Notes: a model not told the origin generated them from the letters alone. 64,000 bases of DNA from Tetracladium setigerum (GCA_031472005.1 PZJY01000006.1:1798001-1862000); one strand, 5' to 3'; positions 22,428 to 34,674 are shown, numbered from the stretch's first letter. Program-made: numbers and translations.

Positions 22428-23560
22428 TCAGAATTTCTCTCCGATCAATTTCTCGCTCAAAGCCCATAGTTTATCGGCATTTTCCTTTCCTGTGGCCCAT
22501 GAGTATTCCTCCTTTATTGGGGCAGGCACGCAAAACTCGATTAAGGCGCCGTTATGTTCTTAGTATTATCGAATCAGTTATCGCGGCTCTCAACAAGTAT
22601 CAAGCAGGAACAACTTACTTGAAAGTTCAGGGTCAAAAGCTGCAACAACATATGTCGCGACTCCTTGCTCTTTAGGGTATATCGTTACGGAGGATACTTT
22701 AGGTGGAAGTTTAGCATTTTTGAGGTTTTGGGACAAGGCCAGGGTTGGAGGTTTGCTTACGCATCTCAAAATCTTCGGATACCAGATGTCTTCCAAGGTT
22801 GGTATAAACACCTATAACCTATCAGTTTAACATACTTGTGTACGGAATTATTATATTTACCGCCACCGGGGGTGAGAGAAAAGGAGAAAATATCCTTGGG
22901 CCAAGTCTGTCAGCCAGAGCCTCGGAGAATAATATGTTTGCTGTCTTAGATTGTGCATAGCTCTGCCACTTATTGTATGGTTGATCCTAAATACATTGTC
23001 AGCTAGGCGCTTCCCTTAAGACATTGTTTTCTAACCTCAAAGTTTGGATCGTCGTACCGGACACCGCCGAAGGTATACGCGCCGCTAGTGATATTGAGAA
23101 TTCTTGCGCCGTGAGCAAACTTCTCGACTAAAAGCTTAGTGAAAAGGAAGGGGCTAAGGTGATTGACGGCAAACTGGCTTTCGAAGCCATCGACTGTCTT
23201 TTCAAAGGGAGTTGCCATGATGGCGGCGTTGTTAAAGAGGACATCAATTTTCTCTGGGTAGCTCTGAACCTCTTTAGCACCTTGACGTACGGAATCGAGA
23301 CTCGCGAGGTCGAAGATCAGAATTCTTGTCTTGACGCTTGGGGCTTTTTCCAGGATTCCCTTCTCGCATTCTTCGACGAGGGAGCGGTTTCGACCAGAAA
23401 GAATGAGCAGGGCAGGGCTTTGCGTTGCGATGGCATGAATAGCGGCTTCGGCAAGACTGTTAGGAGAGCAGCCTGTGATAAGGACGACCTTGCCAGCGAT
23501 CTGAGCAGCAAGAGCTGCTGCCACCTCGGTAGCTGTTGATTCTTTGTTGAAAACCGACAT
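22428..23560 (-). CDS. Short-chain dehydrogenase/reductase (frameshifted)
   Basis: Exons 23,560-23,036, 22,986-22,861, 22,811-22,761, 22,696-22,619 and 22,558-22,428. The Rossmann N-terminus reads GKVVLITGCSPNSLAEA (the glycine motif is unusual: TGCSPNSLA rather than TGxxxGxG). NNAA follows at about residue 110, then ITSGAY with the catalytic Ser, and after intron 1 YAQSKTAN with the YxxxK pair. Later blocks are TNLGRHL, QGVATYVVAAFDPELS and a C-terminus ending LWALSEKLIGEKF. It is closest in layout to fungal WW-oxidoreductase/retinol-dehydrogenase-like enzymes; the substrate is unknown. In exon 2 the frame shifts after LADRLG; one more C in the CCC run (plus-strand GGG 22,898-22,900) restores IFSFSLTPGG and the phase of the next intron. 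Confidence 0.85.
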
Positions 23561-24361
23561 GGCTTGATGTTGCGACTGGAGTACTTTGAGAGTTTCGGGG
23601 TTTGGAGAACAGATGGACTGGAGGAATCCTGAGACCTTCTAGTTGAGGGTTCTGGGATCCTTTTATCTGTAGAGAGTTTGAAATCACCGACTAAATAAGA
23701 CGGCGAAGTGATCACGTAGCCGCATTGCGGCTTGACTAACCCCACCACCACCACAAGTAGTCATACCTACTACCTACCTAGGCAGGCAGTTTGTTGAATA
23801 ATATACCTCTTAAGCATACGGAGGAAGGATGTGTGGCTGGTGGAGGCTAAGAAAATGTTGCACTAATTTGGCTGCGGCTAAGCTAAACCGCTTTGGGGTA
23901 TGCTTACTCTAACACGACAAACTCACAAATCAAGCAAAAATCAGGTAGGTAGTACACTGTAATATATATTAAAAAATAATAATTAAATATAATAATAAAC
24001 TTTAATATTAAGAAAAGAAGAAAATTAATAATTAATAAGTGGCTAGAGGCCGGGCTATATATATATCCGTAATAAGGCCGTAAGGCATCCGTAACTTCTA
24101 GTCCTGTGAGTGCCCATGCTTGTGCGTCGGGACTGGTCCGTAACTGGCCCGGTACTGGTGCGATACGTCTGGTCACGTGTGGGTCATGTGTTGATGGTCA
24201 TCACATTAATCCTCTCTCGAACACCACCTTAAGCTCTGTCATTTTCGTTACTTATACAAGCTATATATAAAACTTGACATTCAGCTCATTCATAAAGGCT
24301 TCGGCTTGCTATATCTATCTAATTTAAGACTTTTATTCAAGATAACATAAATTCAACAAAA
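23561..24361. other. Intergenic region with an AT-rich patch
   Basis: It holds TACCTACCTA-type motifs near 23,765 and an AT-rich, RIP-like patch at about 23,950-24,035. GC-normal sequence with repeated CCGTAAC/CCGGTACTGG-like words follows near 24,090-24,170. The patch may be a small relic of a repeat. No gene is supported. Confidence 0.4.
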
Positions 24362-24553
24362 CTATTTGTCAAAGGTTGGCATACATCTCTGCACACTTTT
24401 CCTAATTAATCAGTCATAACTAAGCATGATGCTTGGCATGGCTCTTGAGATATCTCAAATCATTTCCGTAGCGTACTACCAGCTTCTCAATCAACTTATT
24501 CATATCATTCGAAGCAGTTACGCTGTGCATCCGACACCACGTTCCACACTATT
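24362..24553 (+). mobile_element. Solo LTR of the copia family, little RIP
   Basis: The 182-bp LTR at 24,367-24,548 begins TGTCAAAGGTTGGC and ends CCACGTTCCACA. It is flanked by the target duplication CTATT (24,362-24,366 and 24,549-24,553). It is the same family as the LTRs at 6,219 and 12,236, but keeps most CpA/TpG. It shows the original unmutated form. Confidence 0.93.
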
Positions 24554-24700
24554 ACATGATATAGAATACTTCTCTCTAGCAAAGGATGAACGGCTGCTCT
24601 CAATTACTTGTTTGAAAATAATAACTCACTGTTCACTGGCCGGTATTCCAAAAATACACTTAGAGATCAGTGAGTAGTATTTTAGATACAAATTTGTGGG

Positions 24701-25123
24701 CTATTGAATCTGCTTCACCACCGAGTCGATATCGGTCAAGTCCCATACATCGGCATATTTGCCATCCACAATGTGATACAGTGTAAATTGAGTAGTAGAA
24801 ACGCGACGGCCTGTGGGCGCAATTCCCTGGAACGTGCCTAGGTGCGTGCCCGTGACTCTGAAGTGCAGATGTAGAAATTCACCATCGACGCCGAAATGTC
24901 GAATCTCCCAATGCCAGTCGGGGAATCCCTCAACGAGAGGTTTGAACTGTGCCGTAACTTTGGAAGGGACCCATGGCTCATCGTTGATGTTGATAGGCGA
25001 CGTGTAGAACTTCTCCATCGCCTCAAAATCGTGGGCATTGCAGTATTCGATATACGACTGGTACTGCACTCGCCGTGGATCCCCAGCGGTCGATCCAACC
25101 GAAGGCACTTGTTGAGTTGCCAT
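24701..25123 (-). CDS. SnoaL-like (NTF2-fold) protein
   Basis: Single-exon gene of 140 residues. YQSYIEYCNAHDFEAMEKFY and FPDWHWEIRHF, then GTHLGTFQGIAPTGRRVSTT and a last strand ending VWDLTDIDSVVKQIQ, match the SnoaL-like polyketide cyclase / ester cyclase type of NTF2 fold. Such proteins bind small hydrophobic substrates in a cone-shaped cavity; many have unknown substrates. The length is typical. The start ATG at 25,123 is the first in frame and gives a full N-terminal helix. No biosynthetic enzymes adjoin it apart from the dehydrogenase 1.1 kb away, so membership in a cluster is not supported. Confidence 0.8.
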   Translation of the reverse strand: MATQQVPSVGSTAGDPRRVQYQSYIEYCNAHDFEAMEKFYTSPININDEPWVPSKVTAQFKPLVEGFPDWHWEIRHFGVDGEFLHLHFRVTGTHLGTFQGIAPTGRRVSTTQFTLYHIVDGKYADVWDLTDIDSVVKQIQ

Positions 25124-26525
25124 TGGTCATTGACGTCTGATTTCGCTACTTGGGTATGTAGTGGGTTTGGAGCACTGTGTGCTCGCAAGCGACTTGAACG
25201 AGGTTAGAATTTGGAGACACTTGTTTAGACAAAGCAAGGGTAGGGAATAAATTACCAGGCAAGTTTGAGGAAACGGAGTTTTGAGATTTGCTGATGCGTC
25301 AAATGGTGCGAAATATAACAGAGGAAATGGCCCAAGTCAAGTGAATGGCAGTGGCAATAATCCGTACAAGTAGGATACTCCTTGGAAGTATGTGTTATTT
25401 AAGACATCTTGTAGAGATAGCATGCAGAGTGATCAAGCAGTTTCAAGAATGGAGTGCCAAGCATAAAAGATACAGTCAGCTTATGTAGTACGCACACTTC
25501 TAAGCATACTTCGAAGTATAAGGTACACTCAGCCAACTTGGTACGCATACTCCCAAGCATTCAGAATTAAGGAGGCCTAGTATGCTATATAAAAACTGCA
25601 ACACTCTAAGAATCGAGCGACAGAAGGATAAAAATCAATATTGGCACTGCAGGCTTTGTTTCCAATAATGCTACAAACCCCTCTTAAAAAGGCGAATCAA
25701 ATCGAGAGGGTCAGCTTATGCCCTTTAGAGCTACACTTTTGATGGAATCACCTAACCCTGCCCAGAATTGTGGCATTGTACTAGGGAAACAAAAGATTCG
25801 CTCCCAGCAAAGAGGCTGCCAGCAGAGTAATTGGTGCTCCGGTGTGCCTAATACCATGCTAGATGAAATCAGATTCGACCCAACGTGCTAGTCTCTTTCA
25901 TTTACGCTCCTGGGGCCCCAACTTCCTCCGAGAAGTGCACAAGGTACCTATGTGGACATATGCAAGGGGGTTGGCCGGGTGAGGTAGGTGAACAGAAAAC
26001 GAAACCAGATAGAGATACTTCGCTGTTGACTAAGCCACCTGTTAGACACTAACATGTGCAAGATCAGCAACTTGCACTATTTAAGCTGATTTCACCCCGA
26101 TCTACCTTGCAGTGTACTCCGATTCTAACATGTGAGACGAGACCTGAAAATAACCCAGCTGAAGCAATTGATTTTGCTCGGTACCAATCAGGTACGCTGC
26201 ACCAGCCCACAGCTTTCCTGGCCAGATAACTGTCCGTTCCCGACATTTCTAAAGGTCTTTTTGCCTTTGCTGTTCTTTGAATACACTGTACCTGACCTAG
26301 TTGACATAGGCTCAATAAGCTTGCTTGTGAAGGGTAAAATCTGCCGACCTATCCAGGAATGGTACCAGCGGATCAACGAGCCTCGAAGCAAAACGGTTCG
26401 GAAATGAGAAAGAAAACCAAATTGATTGCACCAGGAACAAAAACAGCTGCCGAGTCAAGTCATGTGGCACATGTTACAAAGCGATATTGTGACAAAATTA
26501 ACACCGCAATTCTAAACATACAAAC
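25124..26525. other. Gene-free interval with an imperfect direct repeat
   Basis: About 1.4 kb without a supported gene. Two related stretches near 25,472-25,510 and 25,524-25,562 share GTACGCAYACTYCYAAGCAT-like words. Short open frames on both strands look random. Confidence 0.5.
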
Positions 26526-29500
26526 TCAAATCCACTTAAACCCAGACAGCTCGATCTCCTTATGTGTTGCCCTCGCCCTTCGGAAGTTGTCAATGCCCGT
26601 TTGGTTCCTCGAACCTTCAATTTGTCGAGCAGCAAGTCTAGAGCTTTCCAGAGTCTGCATTTCCTTCCAGTTATCATCACCATATAACTTTTGATAAAGA
26701 CCATCAGTCCCCTTTGCAAGTTCTTGAGACCAGTTTTGAACGTGGTCGAGCTTCTGATTCATGGCCCAACTCTGCTTGCTCTCTTTACCTGCCTTCATAC
26801 GCTTTGATCTCTCCCTGGCTGCTGTTTGCAAATCAACTTCCCGGATCTTGCGTTTCTTATCCCTCTCATCCTTTTGACGAGCTTTGTCGGCCAGATAACG
26901 GAGACTATGGCCTAGATTCTGTGTATCCTCTGGAATTGGATTGGCATCGAGGGGTGGCGAAGTGAAGAAAAGAACCCTCCCCAAATCATCACAATGGAAT
27001 TGTGCACGAATGTCGGCAGGTATCGATGCGTTCGCTACCTCGGGAAGCATGAATACCTCAATAGATCGAGGCGGATTGTACACGTTTGTATGACTAGAGT
27101 GTGTGCCTGTGCTTGGGGCGGTTGCTCTAGGGGTAGAATTGCTTATCTGGTATTGATAATTTGAAAGGGGATTTTGATGCTGTGCAACAGGAGTAGGAGC
27201 AGGTGCATACTGGTTGTAGTTGTTTTGCGGTTGGTACATGGGACTTGGCTGTGGCGCTGAGTGATTCGACGTATGAGAGCCGTAGGATGTCTGGTGCATA
27301 AGGGGAGCTGGCGAAGCCGAGGGGCGGACAGGCGCAAACTGTTGGCTGTAAGACGACTGTGCGGATGGTTGGAGCGAACTTGGAGACGGCAGTGGAGGAT
27401 TTGCGGTTGTTCCCGACATCGCGACGTCTCCTTGAGAATCATACCTTGCTCGGTCACTCGTGACTGGGCGACGAACTGGCTCTGGGGTAGGCTGTGGCGA
27501 TGGAGTCGGCTCCGGAGGGGGCGATTCCTACAATCTATTAGTACATGGTAATCCAGAATTGAAGGGGAACTGATGGGCTTACATTTGCTTCCCGAGGACG
27601 TCGGTGTACGGCTCCAACGATCGGAGGCGCGTTTGGCTGGCCCCAAGTTGGTTTTGGGAGTGGATCGTCGTCTTTGGCATCTTCACGTAAAAGATGTTTG
27701 ATCGGACTTGGCACCTTTTTCAGCTTCTTGGGGATGTCATAGAGATCCATTTCGTAATCCTTCTCGCGCACTTCATCCGGCACGCAGCTAGCCCACGTCT
27801 TGATTTTGTTGAGTTTGAACTTTTCTTCGTTGTAACGAGCCTCGCAAACATAAACCTCCTTGTCAGCTGGGAAGCCACGAGGCCTACCCTTATGGAATCG
27901 GGTGAAGAACATGACGAAGCATCGATCTACAACTTCCTCAATCTTGTGATCCCGATACTGACCAGTTTTGACCACCTCATTTTCGAAGAAGTGTTTTTCG
28001 AAGCGATGAACAGTCTGTTCCGGACGATAGTACCAGCATGCATTAATCCATTTCTGACCTTCTGGATCCTGCCAAGTCCGATATATCTGAGCGACTATGG
28101 GCTTGGTCACATCATTGGCGTTTGACAGGTGAACCCAGTCTCCAACCTTCCAGAGTTCGCCCTCGAACAGAATCTCTGGTAAGGGAAGACGGCCGTCCTC
28201 GTCAACAAATTCGCTGTCTGGCTTTTTCTTCTCTTGCTCAGCGAGGATTCTGGCCTCTTTCTGGAGGTCTACTGCGTCCTTGTAGACCTGGCTATCTTCA
28301 AGATTGTACGACTTGGCATTCTCAAACATGAGGTCCAAATCCTTCATAGCTTGGTCTACGGACTGATACTTCTTCCTCTTGGCCTTTCTCTTGATAATGT
28401 CCATGGCTATAGGAGTTTTAATTTCTTCGTAATACTCGGGCATAGCTGTCTTATCCGGCATCTTCTCAAAATGTAGGATTTTCAAGTCGCCACCTGGATT
28501 CTTGAACTTCCGCAGGCCCTTAAGTACGGTGTTGATTCGAGCTTCCATGGGAGTGTGCACCTTTGGAGGGCGGCCTCGTTTCTTCTGGGCGTCTGGGTCA
28601 TCCTTAGCCCCATCATCGGCCTTTCCGTCCCGTCTAGGCGCAGGTGACGAGCGTCGACCCTTCTTGCGAGACTTTCTAGGGCGGTCATCGTCGGACTCAT
28701 CCTCCTCTTCGTCTTCATCTTCGTCATCCTCCTCTTCCTCTACCTCTGCTTCTTCATCCTCTGGACCGGGTGAAGGAGAAGGCTCGAGCTCTGGCAGCTC
28801 TCCGAGATATGGAAGTTCGGCGTCGCTAGCAGCGATAGTCTTGTCGTCAACAAGTTTTTGGAGTTCTGTCTTGAACACCTCTCGCAGGGTCACCGCAACC
28901 TGATAGACCCCAGCTGATGGGCGATTATACACTTGTGCATTGTGCCAGATCTGGGCAATGTCCCGTACAAACTCCTTATATCCCTTGTAATATTTTTTGG
29001 TAATCCTCGACTATGTAAGCCATTAGCGCGTGAATAGAGTGGGTGCATTGTGTGGGGTTAGGGCAACTGTACCCGAACTGTGCTGAAGGCAATGGGCTCC
29101 GGAATGATCTGCCAATAGTCGGGGTATTTTCTCTTTTCGACAATGCGCTGGAATGCGCCTGCAATCTCCTCGCCGCTGTTTTGCAGGTAGTTTGTTAGCT
29201 GAAGACCAAAATTCCAAGAGGGTGGAAGTGCCTACTCCTCATCCTTGTAATCCGTCAGATACTTGACCAACTTGGCCATCACCTCAAAGTCCTTCTTTGT
29301 GAGCCCGGCGACTGGCAGATGGGGGCTCGAGGGCGTGGCCGTTGTCGTTGTCGCGGTAGTGGTCGCATCGGGGAGGAGATTGATCGAGGAAGTTGGGGCA
29401 TCATTAGCAATCGCTGCCGCTGTCGCTGTCGCGGTCGCGGAGATGGGAGCAAGAATAGTCGTAGCCTCCTCCTTGATTTCGGTGGGCGCAGACGCAGACA

Positions 29501-29537
29501 GGGTAGGAGGAGTAGGGATTGAGTCTTGTGTCGACAT
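26526..29537 (-). CDS. RSC1/RSC2-like chromatin remodelling subunit (two bromodomains, BAH)
   Basis: Exons 29,537-29,236, 29,175-29,073, 29,010-27,583 and 27,527-26,526 give 944 residues. Bromodomain 1 spans exons 1-3 (YWQIIPEPIAFSTVR, IWHNAQVYN). A long acidic D/E run and an AT-hook-like RGRPP follow. Bromodomain 2 (PEYYEEIKTPIAMDIIKRK, FENAKSYN) and a BAH domain (WVHLSNANDVTKPIVAQI, WYYRPEQTVHRFEKHFFENE, VYVCEARYNE) come next, then a Pro/Gln-rich tail with a C-terminal segment. This is the RSC1/RSC2 architecture; the RSC complex slides and ejects nucleosomes and the bromodomains read acetyl-lysine. The chosen start (MSTQDS) is the second in-frame ATG; an upstream ATG at 29,672 would add a low-complexity stretch. 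It is divergent from OTU1. Confidence 0.9.
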
Positions 29538-30218
29538 CCTGGGCAATGGAATGTCGTCTCTCGCTCTGGAGGACGAGCTGATGTGGATTGTGTTTGTGTT
29601 TGTGTTGGTATTTAGGGGGGAGGGTGGGTTGGTTGTGGCAGTTGCAAGTCGCAGACGGAGTCGCAACGCCAAATCGGTTGATGGTAATGGTGAATGGTGA
29701 TGGTGGAGAGGGAGCGTGGAAGTGGAAAGTTGAGGTGGACAAGGAGGAGGAGTGACGCGCCGATCGCGACTGTCGAATTCTTGACGTCCGTTGCTGGAAC
29801 CAACAGGAACCGTACCTTACCTTACCTAATCATCAGCCTTTTAGCCTTAAGCTTTGGGCGAGATAAGCTTTCCTCGAATGGCTTGGCAAGATCACGTTTG
29901 GTCGACGTCACAGTGCGATGAATGGGGCTTTGTGAGGTCTAAAGTTGAGAGTCGACAACAACAAAGAATGTGTCTTGACTCTCTGGAATAACCTCAAGGG
30001 CTCGAGGGAGGGGAAGCTTCGCAGCTCAGAGATTCATGACAACTGTGTTGTTCCTGAGATAAATCATCATACAGTACCTGCCTGCCTACCTCACGTTCGA
30101 CCACCCATCACCATCCATCCATCCCACTTGTCCCGCATTTCGGTAGAAGCACAGTAGTCGGTCCAAACACACCTCCCTCCTTCCTCCTCCCACCTCCTCG
30201 CTCCTCGCTCACTCCAAC
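29538..30218. other. Bidirectional promoter region between the RSC1/2-like gene and OTU1
   Basis: About 680 bases separate the two start codons. The segment just before OTU1 is pyrimidine-rich (CTCCCTCCTTCCTCCTCC-like), typical of fungal core promoters and 5' leaders. No further gene seen. Confidence 0.6.
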
Positions 30219-31375
30219 ATGCGCATTCGCCTGAGAGCACCCGGAGGCCAATCCGCCCTCACTCTTCCAGACGATGCGACGGTGGGAGACTTAATAGCTC
30301 AAATCGTCGAAAAGACGGAAATCTCAGAGTTCGAGATCAAGTATGGCTATCCGCCACAGTCCTTCCTTCTGGAACAATACGAGCGATCGCTTCCTTTGGC
30401 CAAGCTTGACTTCAAACTGAATGGCGAAACACTGATCCTCAGTCCAAACGAGAGTAGACATGACACGAAAAAACCCACGTCTAGCCAGGCGGCAGCAGAT
30501 GTGACCACCTCGTCCACGAAAGAACCAACTTCCATGTCCTTCGCTGGCTTATCTGGAAAAGCCACCAAAAAAGATGCAGGTCCTATAGCACTGAAAAAGA
30601 AGGCCATGGAGGGCGACGTACCAGAACTACCTTTACCAGACCGTCGTGCAACATTAGGCATGTCTCAAGCTTTATTCATTCATGCTCTTTGCTGATATAA
30701 ATCTAGTGCTTCGAGTTATGCCGGACGACAATTCCTGCCTCTTCAGAGCCTTTGGCACTGCTGTTCTTCCCGGAGACGACCAGAGCATGCTTGAATTGCG
30801 TGCTATTGTTGCTGGTGCTATCCAAGCTGAACCCGACACATATAGTAAAGTAGTCCTGGAACAAAACCCGGATGACTATTGTCGCTGGATACAGGACCAC
30901 GATTCTTGGGGTGGCGCCATTGAGATGGGCATTCTTTCAAAATACTTTGATATCGAGATTTGCAGCATTGATGTTAAGGTATTCATGCTTCCTCTTGTGA
31001 GGAAAAGTGTCACAACTGACACGCGCGCAGTCTTTGAGGGTGGACAAATTCAACGAAGGCCGGCCGATCAGGTGCATTCTTGTTTACTCTGGGATCCATT
31101 ACGACACGATCGTAGAATCCCCCTCCTCACCTCCTCACACTAGAGCAGACGGTTCACCGGAGAATGATAGGCGCATATGGGACTCTGAAGACCACGAAAT
31201 TCTTATCAAGGCTCAAGAACTTTGTCGGAAGCTCCAACAAAAGCATTACTATACTGACACCGGAGGCATGGCTATCAGATGCAACGAGTGTGGGACCATT
31301 GTCCATGGGGAAGCTCAAGCCCAGACGCATGCAAGCCAGTTTAATCACTTCGACATGGGTGAAATTGCTAGTTAG
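30219..31375 (+). CDS. OTU1: OTU1-like ubiquitin thioesterase
   Basis: Exons 30,219-30,657, 30,707-30,978 and 31,031-31,375 encode 351 residues. The N-terminus is a UBX-like ubiquitin fold (MRIRLRAPGGQSALTLPDDA). A linker leads to the OTU cysteine protease with its catalytic Asp-Cys in MPDDNSCLFRAFG and the His in YSGIHYDTI. A C-terminal C2H2 zinc finger (CNECG...H...H) completes the Otu1/YOD1 layout. In yeast, Otu1 works with Cdc48 to trim ubiquitin chains. Intron 1 (30,658-30,706) begins GC rather than GT; this splice alone keeps the frame and the conserved LRVMPDD. The gene is convergent with GAA1. Confidence 0.93.
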
Positions 31376-32216
31376 CGATGTATTTTTATGAAAGGCACTT
31401 GTCCGATGAAATCGCTAGGAACAATTTACTAATGCCATAAAAAGTTGGCTGATTTGAGGGTTGATGTGAAGCCGGACGGGGTTGACCTTTTATTGTAATA
31501 TCTGGGCTTTCTCTGGAAGGCGCTCAAGGGGAGCGAAAAACTTTCGGGCAGCTTGCAAAGACAAATAATGTCGCATAACATACTTCCTACCAACGCGAGT
31601 GCGAGTAGGGGATTCCTTGATAGACCATTCCATATATTAGACGGTACCAGTAGGTAGATACAAGCAATGTAATCGCGCAATCGCGGACATAGCTCTTGGC
31701 CACAATCACTTCCGATACAGCACAAAACACCAAGCTATTTCAGAACACATTCCTATGAAGGAAAAGGAAGTATTGACAGTTGAGAAGGAGCATAAGATGT
31801 TTAGGTAGATAGGTAGGCAGGCAGGCATGCTGGTCGTCTGGGAGGGTTGTAGACTGGCCAAGGGAAGATGAAATGTAAATGAATCGAACCAGAAGTGCAT
31901 TTGATCGCTGTTGTGGAGATAGTATACCAAACTTCGCTTGACCGCATTTCTTTTGTCAGACTGGTCGAGGCCTCTGAGATATATTGCAAGCACCTTGTTG
32001 CTTCATCGACCCCCTCTTCAGATATAATACGTATGGGAATGACAAAGTTGAAGTTTCCACATCTTTTTGGCTGATATTGCAATTCCAAGTTCGACTCTGT
32101 GGAGGTTTTCGAGACCGTTGATTGTTTTTTGATTCGACACACAGCTTGCATAAATTCTAAACAATCCTCAAGGGCTATGTAGCATTGCATTTACGATATC
32201 AAGTCTTGTAGGCTTC
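31376..32216. other. Interval between convergent OTU1 and GAA1
   Basis: 840 bases holding both 3' ends. Open frames on the minus strand here have no recognisable similarity and low-quality composition. Runs of GTAGGTAGGCAGGCA occur near 31,804. No gene is supported. Confidence 0.5.
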
Positions 32217-34308
32217 TCACTTCGAGACGAGCACCGCCGCAGACTCGTGCCTCTCCTCGGTTCGGGGCGATCCCCAGAGGAGAATACTACCAATCAGCCA
32301 GGCTGGCCACCAGACACACCATACCACAAGCTGTGTATTCACACCCCACACATTCCATCCGAATGCTGCCTCCTTCAGCACATCGCCGATGCTTAATTCC
32401 CAGTACCAACATCCTGCAACAAACACTGAAGTTGGTGATGATAAAGAAGTCACACCAGCCAGAAGTAATTTGATAATAGGGCGATTGGGGAGTGGTTGGA
32501 GGTAGGTCAAGGGGGTGGCAAACAGACCAACCAGAAAGGCCAACGAGAAATTGAGGGTTGCTAGAGAAGAGAGGAACATCCCCAAAAGTAACAAAGAGAA
32601 AGACTTCATGAGATGGTATTGCTGAATTGTTGGGCGGAAGAAGTGAGTTAGCAGACCGGAGAGTAGGATGGGAAGAACGGTAGTAGCAATTGCAACCATG
32701 ATAAAGGCTGACAAGAGCATCTACAAATATTAGCGCTATCTTTCCTATGTTGAGTATGATACCTACAAATTGGGGAATATGGTTGAAGACATAAAGTGGT
32801 AAAAGACCGAGAGACTGCGAGCAGCCAACTAGCCCCAGAGGGAGAAAAAGTTCTCTCTCTTTCACATCAGCTACTTCCTCTGGCACTAAAGCTTTGCCAG
32901 CGTTCTCCTCAACCATGACGGTAGAGTTCTTCTCCTTTGGTCCGCCACCGACCTTGGAGCCGCTCTTCACCCAGAGGAAAATAGCCATGATGGTAAAATT
33001 GACAGCGATCAACATTGCACTTGGCAGGTAGGTGCCGATACTCACGAATCTGTTGGACTGCATGAGCAAATAGAAGAAGAAACTCTGGTGCAAATGTTCC
33101 AACAGATTGTTCAGACTCCGCGTGCTGCTCTCAACAACCCTGCCCATCGCCATTTCATCTTGCCAACCTTCTCCAAATGGCTGCAAGGTGATTGCATCTA
33201 CATGGTATGGGAGGAAGCTGCTGTGAGGCCCAGACGCATGGCCCAGACCTTGATTGAGCATTCCACGGAGCATGGTTTTCAGCCGGTCGTTATAGCTATC
33301 GGAGTGTTTCCACATTTTCTGTAGAGATGCTCCGATGCCCATGTGGCCCGAAATCGACACCACGGTATTCATCAGGTCTAGATTTGGGAGCTGGCCATTG
33401 ATACCATCGTATAGTATATGAATCGATTCGAAGCGATGATCGAAGGGGTAGTCAACAACCAGGGCGCCTTGTAGAGCACCACTTTTCAATGGCAGTGACT
33501 GGACATCAGGGGAATGGTGCGTATCATGGTACGCATCCACCCATGCCTGGGGTCCAGCCTTGCTTTCCGGTGGTATGACGAAGATGATATCTTTCGACCA
33601 TAAAGACCACCCTTCACAAGGTCAGCATTATCCATCCCTACGGACTACAGGAAGGGACGCATACTCTTGAAGTACCTCGCAAGAGTAAGTATCAAAGTAA
33701 CCCCGCTCCGGTTCAAAGCACCTTCAACATTCCGCCATGCTGCAACTATCACGATAGCCTCCGTAGCATCTCCCCTGGGCGCATGGAGTATTGCGTATAT
33801 ATTCTGCCCGGCATATGTTTCCCCAGCAGACTTGTACTTGAAGTTTTGCCTAGCAACCTTGAGCCCGGAAGCTTTGAAGAAGCCCTCTAGCTTGTCGTTG
33901 ATCCTTTGATAGCCGTCAGTACATCGATTTCAAGATGCGTTTGCTTGATCCAATTCCAAGCTTGAGATCGGGTTCTCTAGGACCTACTCGATATTGCCCT
34001 GCCCCCCTCGCCGAGCGCATCTATCTCCCGCTTATAGCCCCGAAACACGTTCTGATCGCTGCCTGCAAAGTAGGTATGTACTTGCCCAGGGAGCAATGCA
34101 TTTTCTGATATGTAAGTCTTGCGCGAGTAGTCGTTCAGCGGCAAAACTAGTAACCAGGCGACGCCAACCACAACGCAGAGGAAGGACAGGTATGGTGGAA
34201 GTTTGAGGATTCGAGGATTGTGTCGGAGCAGAACTCCAGAAGCTGGCAGAACGTCAGTCGAAGTTAAGATCCAATGGCTAAAGGGGGCCTACAGAGCAGA
34301 GAAACCAT
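32217..34308 (-). CDS. GAA1: GPI transamidase subunit GAA1
   Basis: Exons 34,308-34,293, 34,242-33,984, 33,903-33,665, 33,611-32,767 and 32,720-32,217 give 620 residues, normal for the family. The first transmembrane segment (YLSFLCVVVGVAWLLVLPL) precedes the family motif TYISENALLPGQVHTYF. A lumenal peptidase-like domain follows (SAGETYAGQNIYAILHAPRG, VAAWRNVEGALNRSG), then at least six C-terminal membrane segments. In the ER, Gaa1 helps bring the substrate and the GPI lipid together in the transamidase complex. The first exon is only 16 nt. Its MVSLL start is deduced from the splice phase, so it is slightly less certain than the rest. It lies in tandem with RBD2. Confidence 0.93.
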
Positions 34309-34674
34309 TTCAGGAGAATGTTGGTGTGCCCGGCATGCTTAATGAAGTCGGAAATAAGAGGGTTTTCGGGTCAGGGGTTTGATCTTCAGAGTCGCGTCCA
34401 GCCGAATATTGTAGACGCGACGAAAGCACATTTCTATATCGTAAGAACGGCAGAGGAGTCAAAAACATGTGCAAGTAAGCTTTAATTAAATTTCTAAATT
34501 TTGACTGCTCAACACCTTTTGAGATTTTATTCCGTAGCTCATGTCATATACATTATTGTGCGTGCCATGCCGCGGTATAGCATCCACAGCAAACTCACAC
34601 CTCGAACGCCCAGTAATGCCCATTCTTTGTACACCGATAATGTACGAGTTTAATATATCCCAAGCACCCATCCT
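34309..34674. other. Interval between GAA1 and RBD2
   Basis: 366 bases between the GAA1 start and the RBD2 stop, both minus strand. It must carry the GAA1 promoter. Nothing else seen. Confidence 0.5.

Noticed and set aside
24701..25123. SnoaL-like gene and dehydrogenase as a polyketide cluster
   Set aside because: No intact synthase or other tailoring enzyme is nearby; the ketoreductase remnant is 6-9 kb away and dead.
29263..29700. Plus-strand open frame opposite the RSC1/2-like first exon
   Set aside because: It is the shadow of a low-complexity Ala/Thr coding stretch on the minus strand.
31429..32190. Minus-strand frames between OTU1 and GAA1 as a small gene
   Set aside because: No family, poor composition and translation of GTAGGCAGG repeats; they lie in the shared 3' region.
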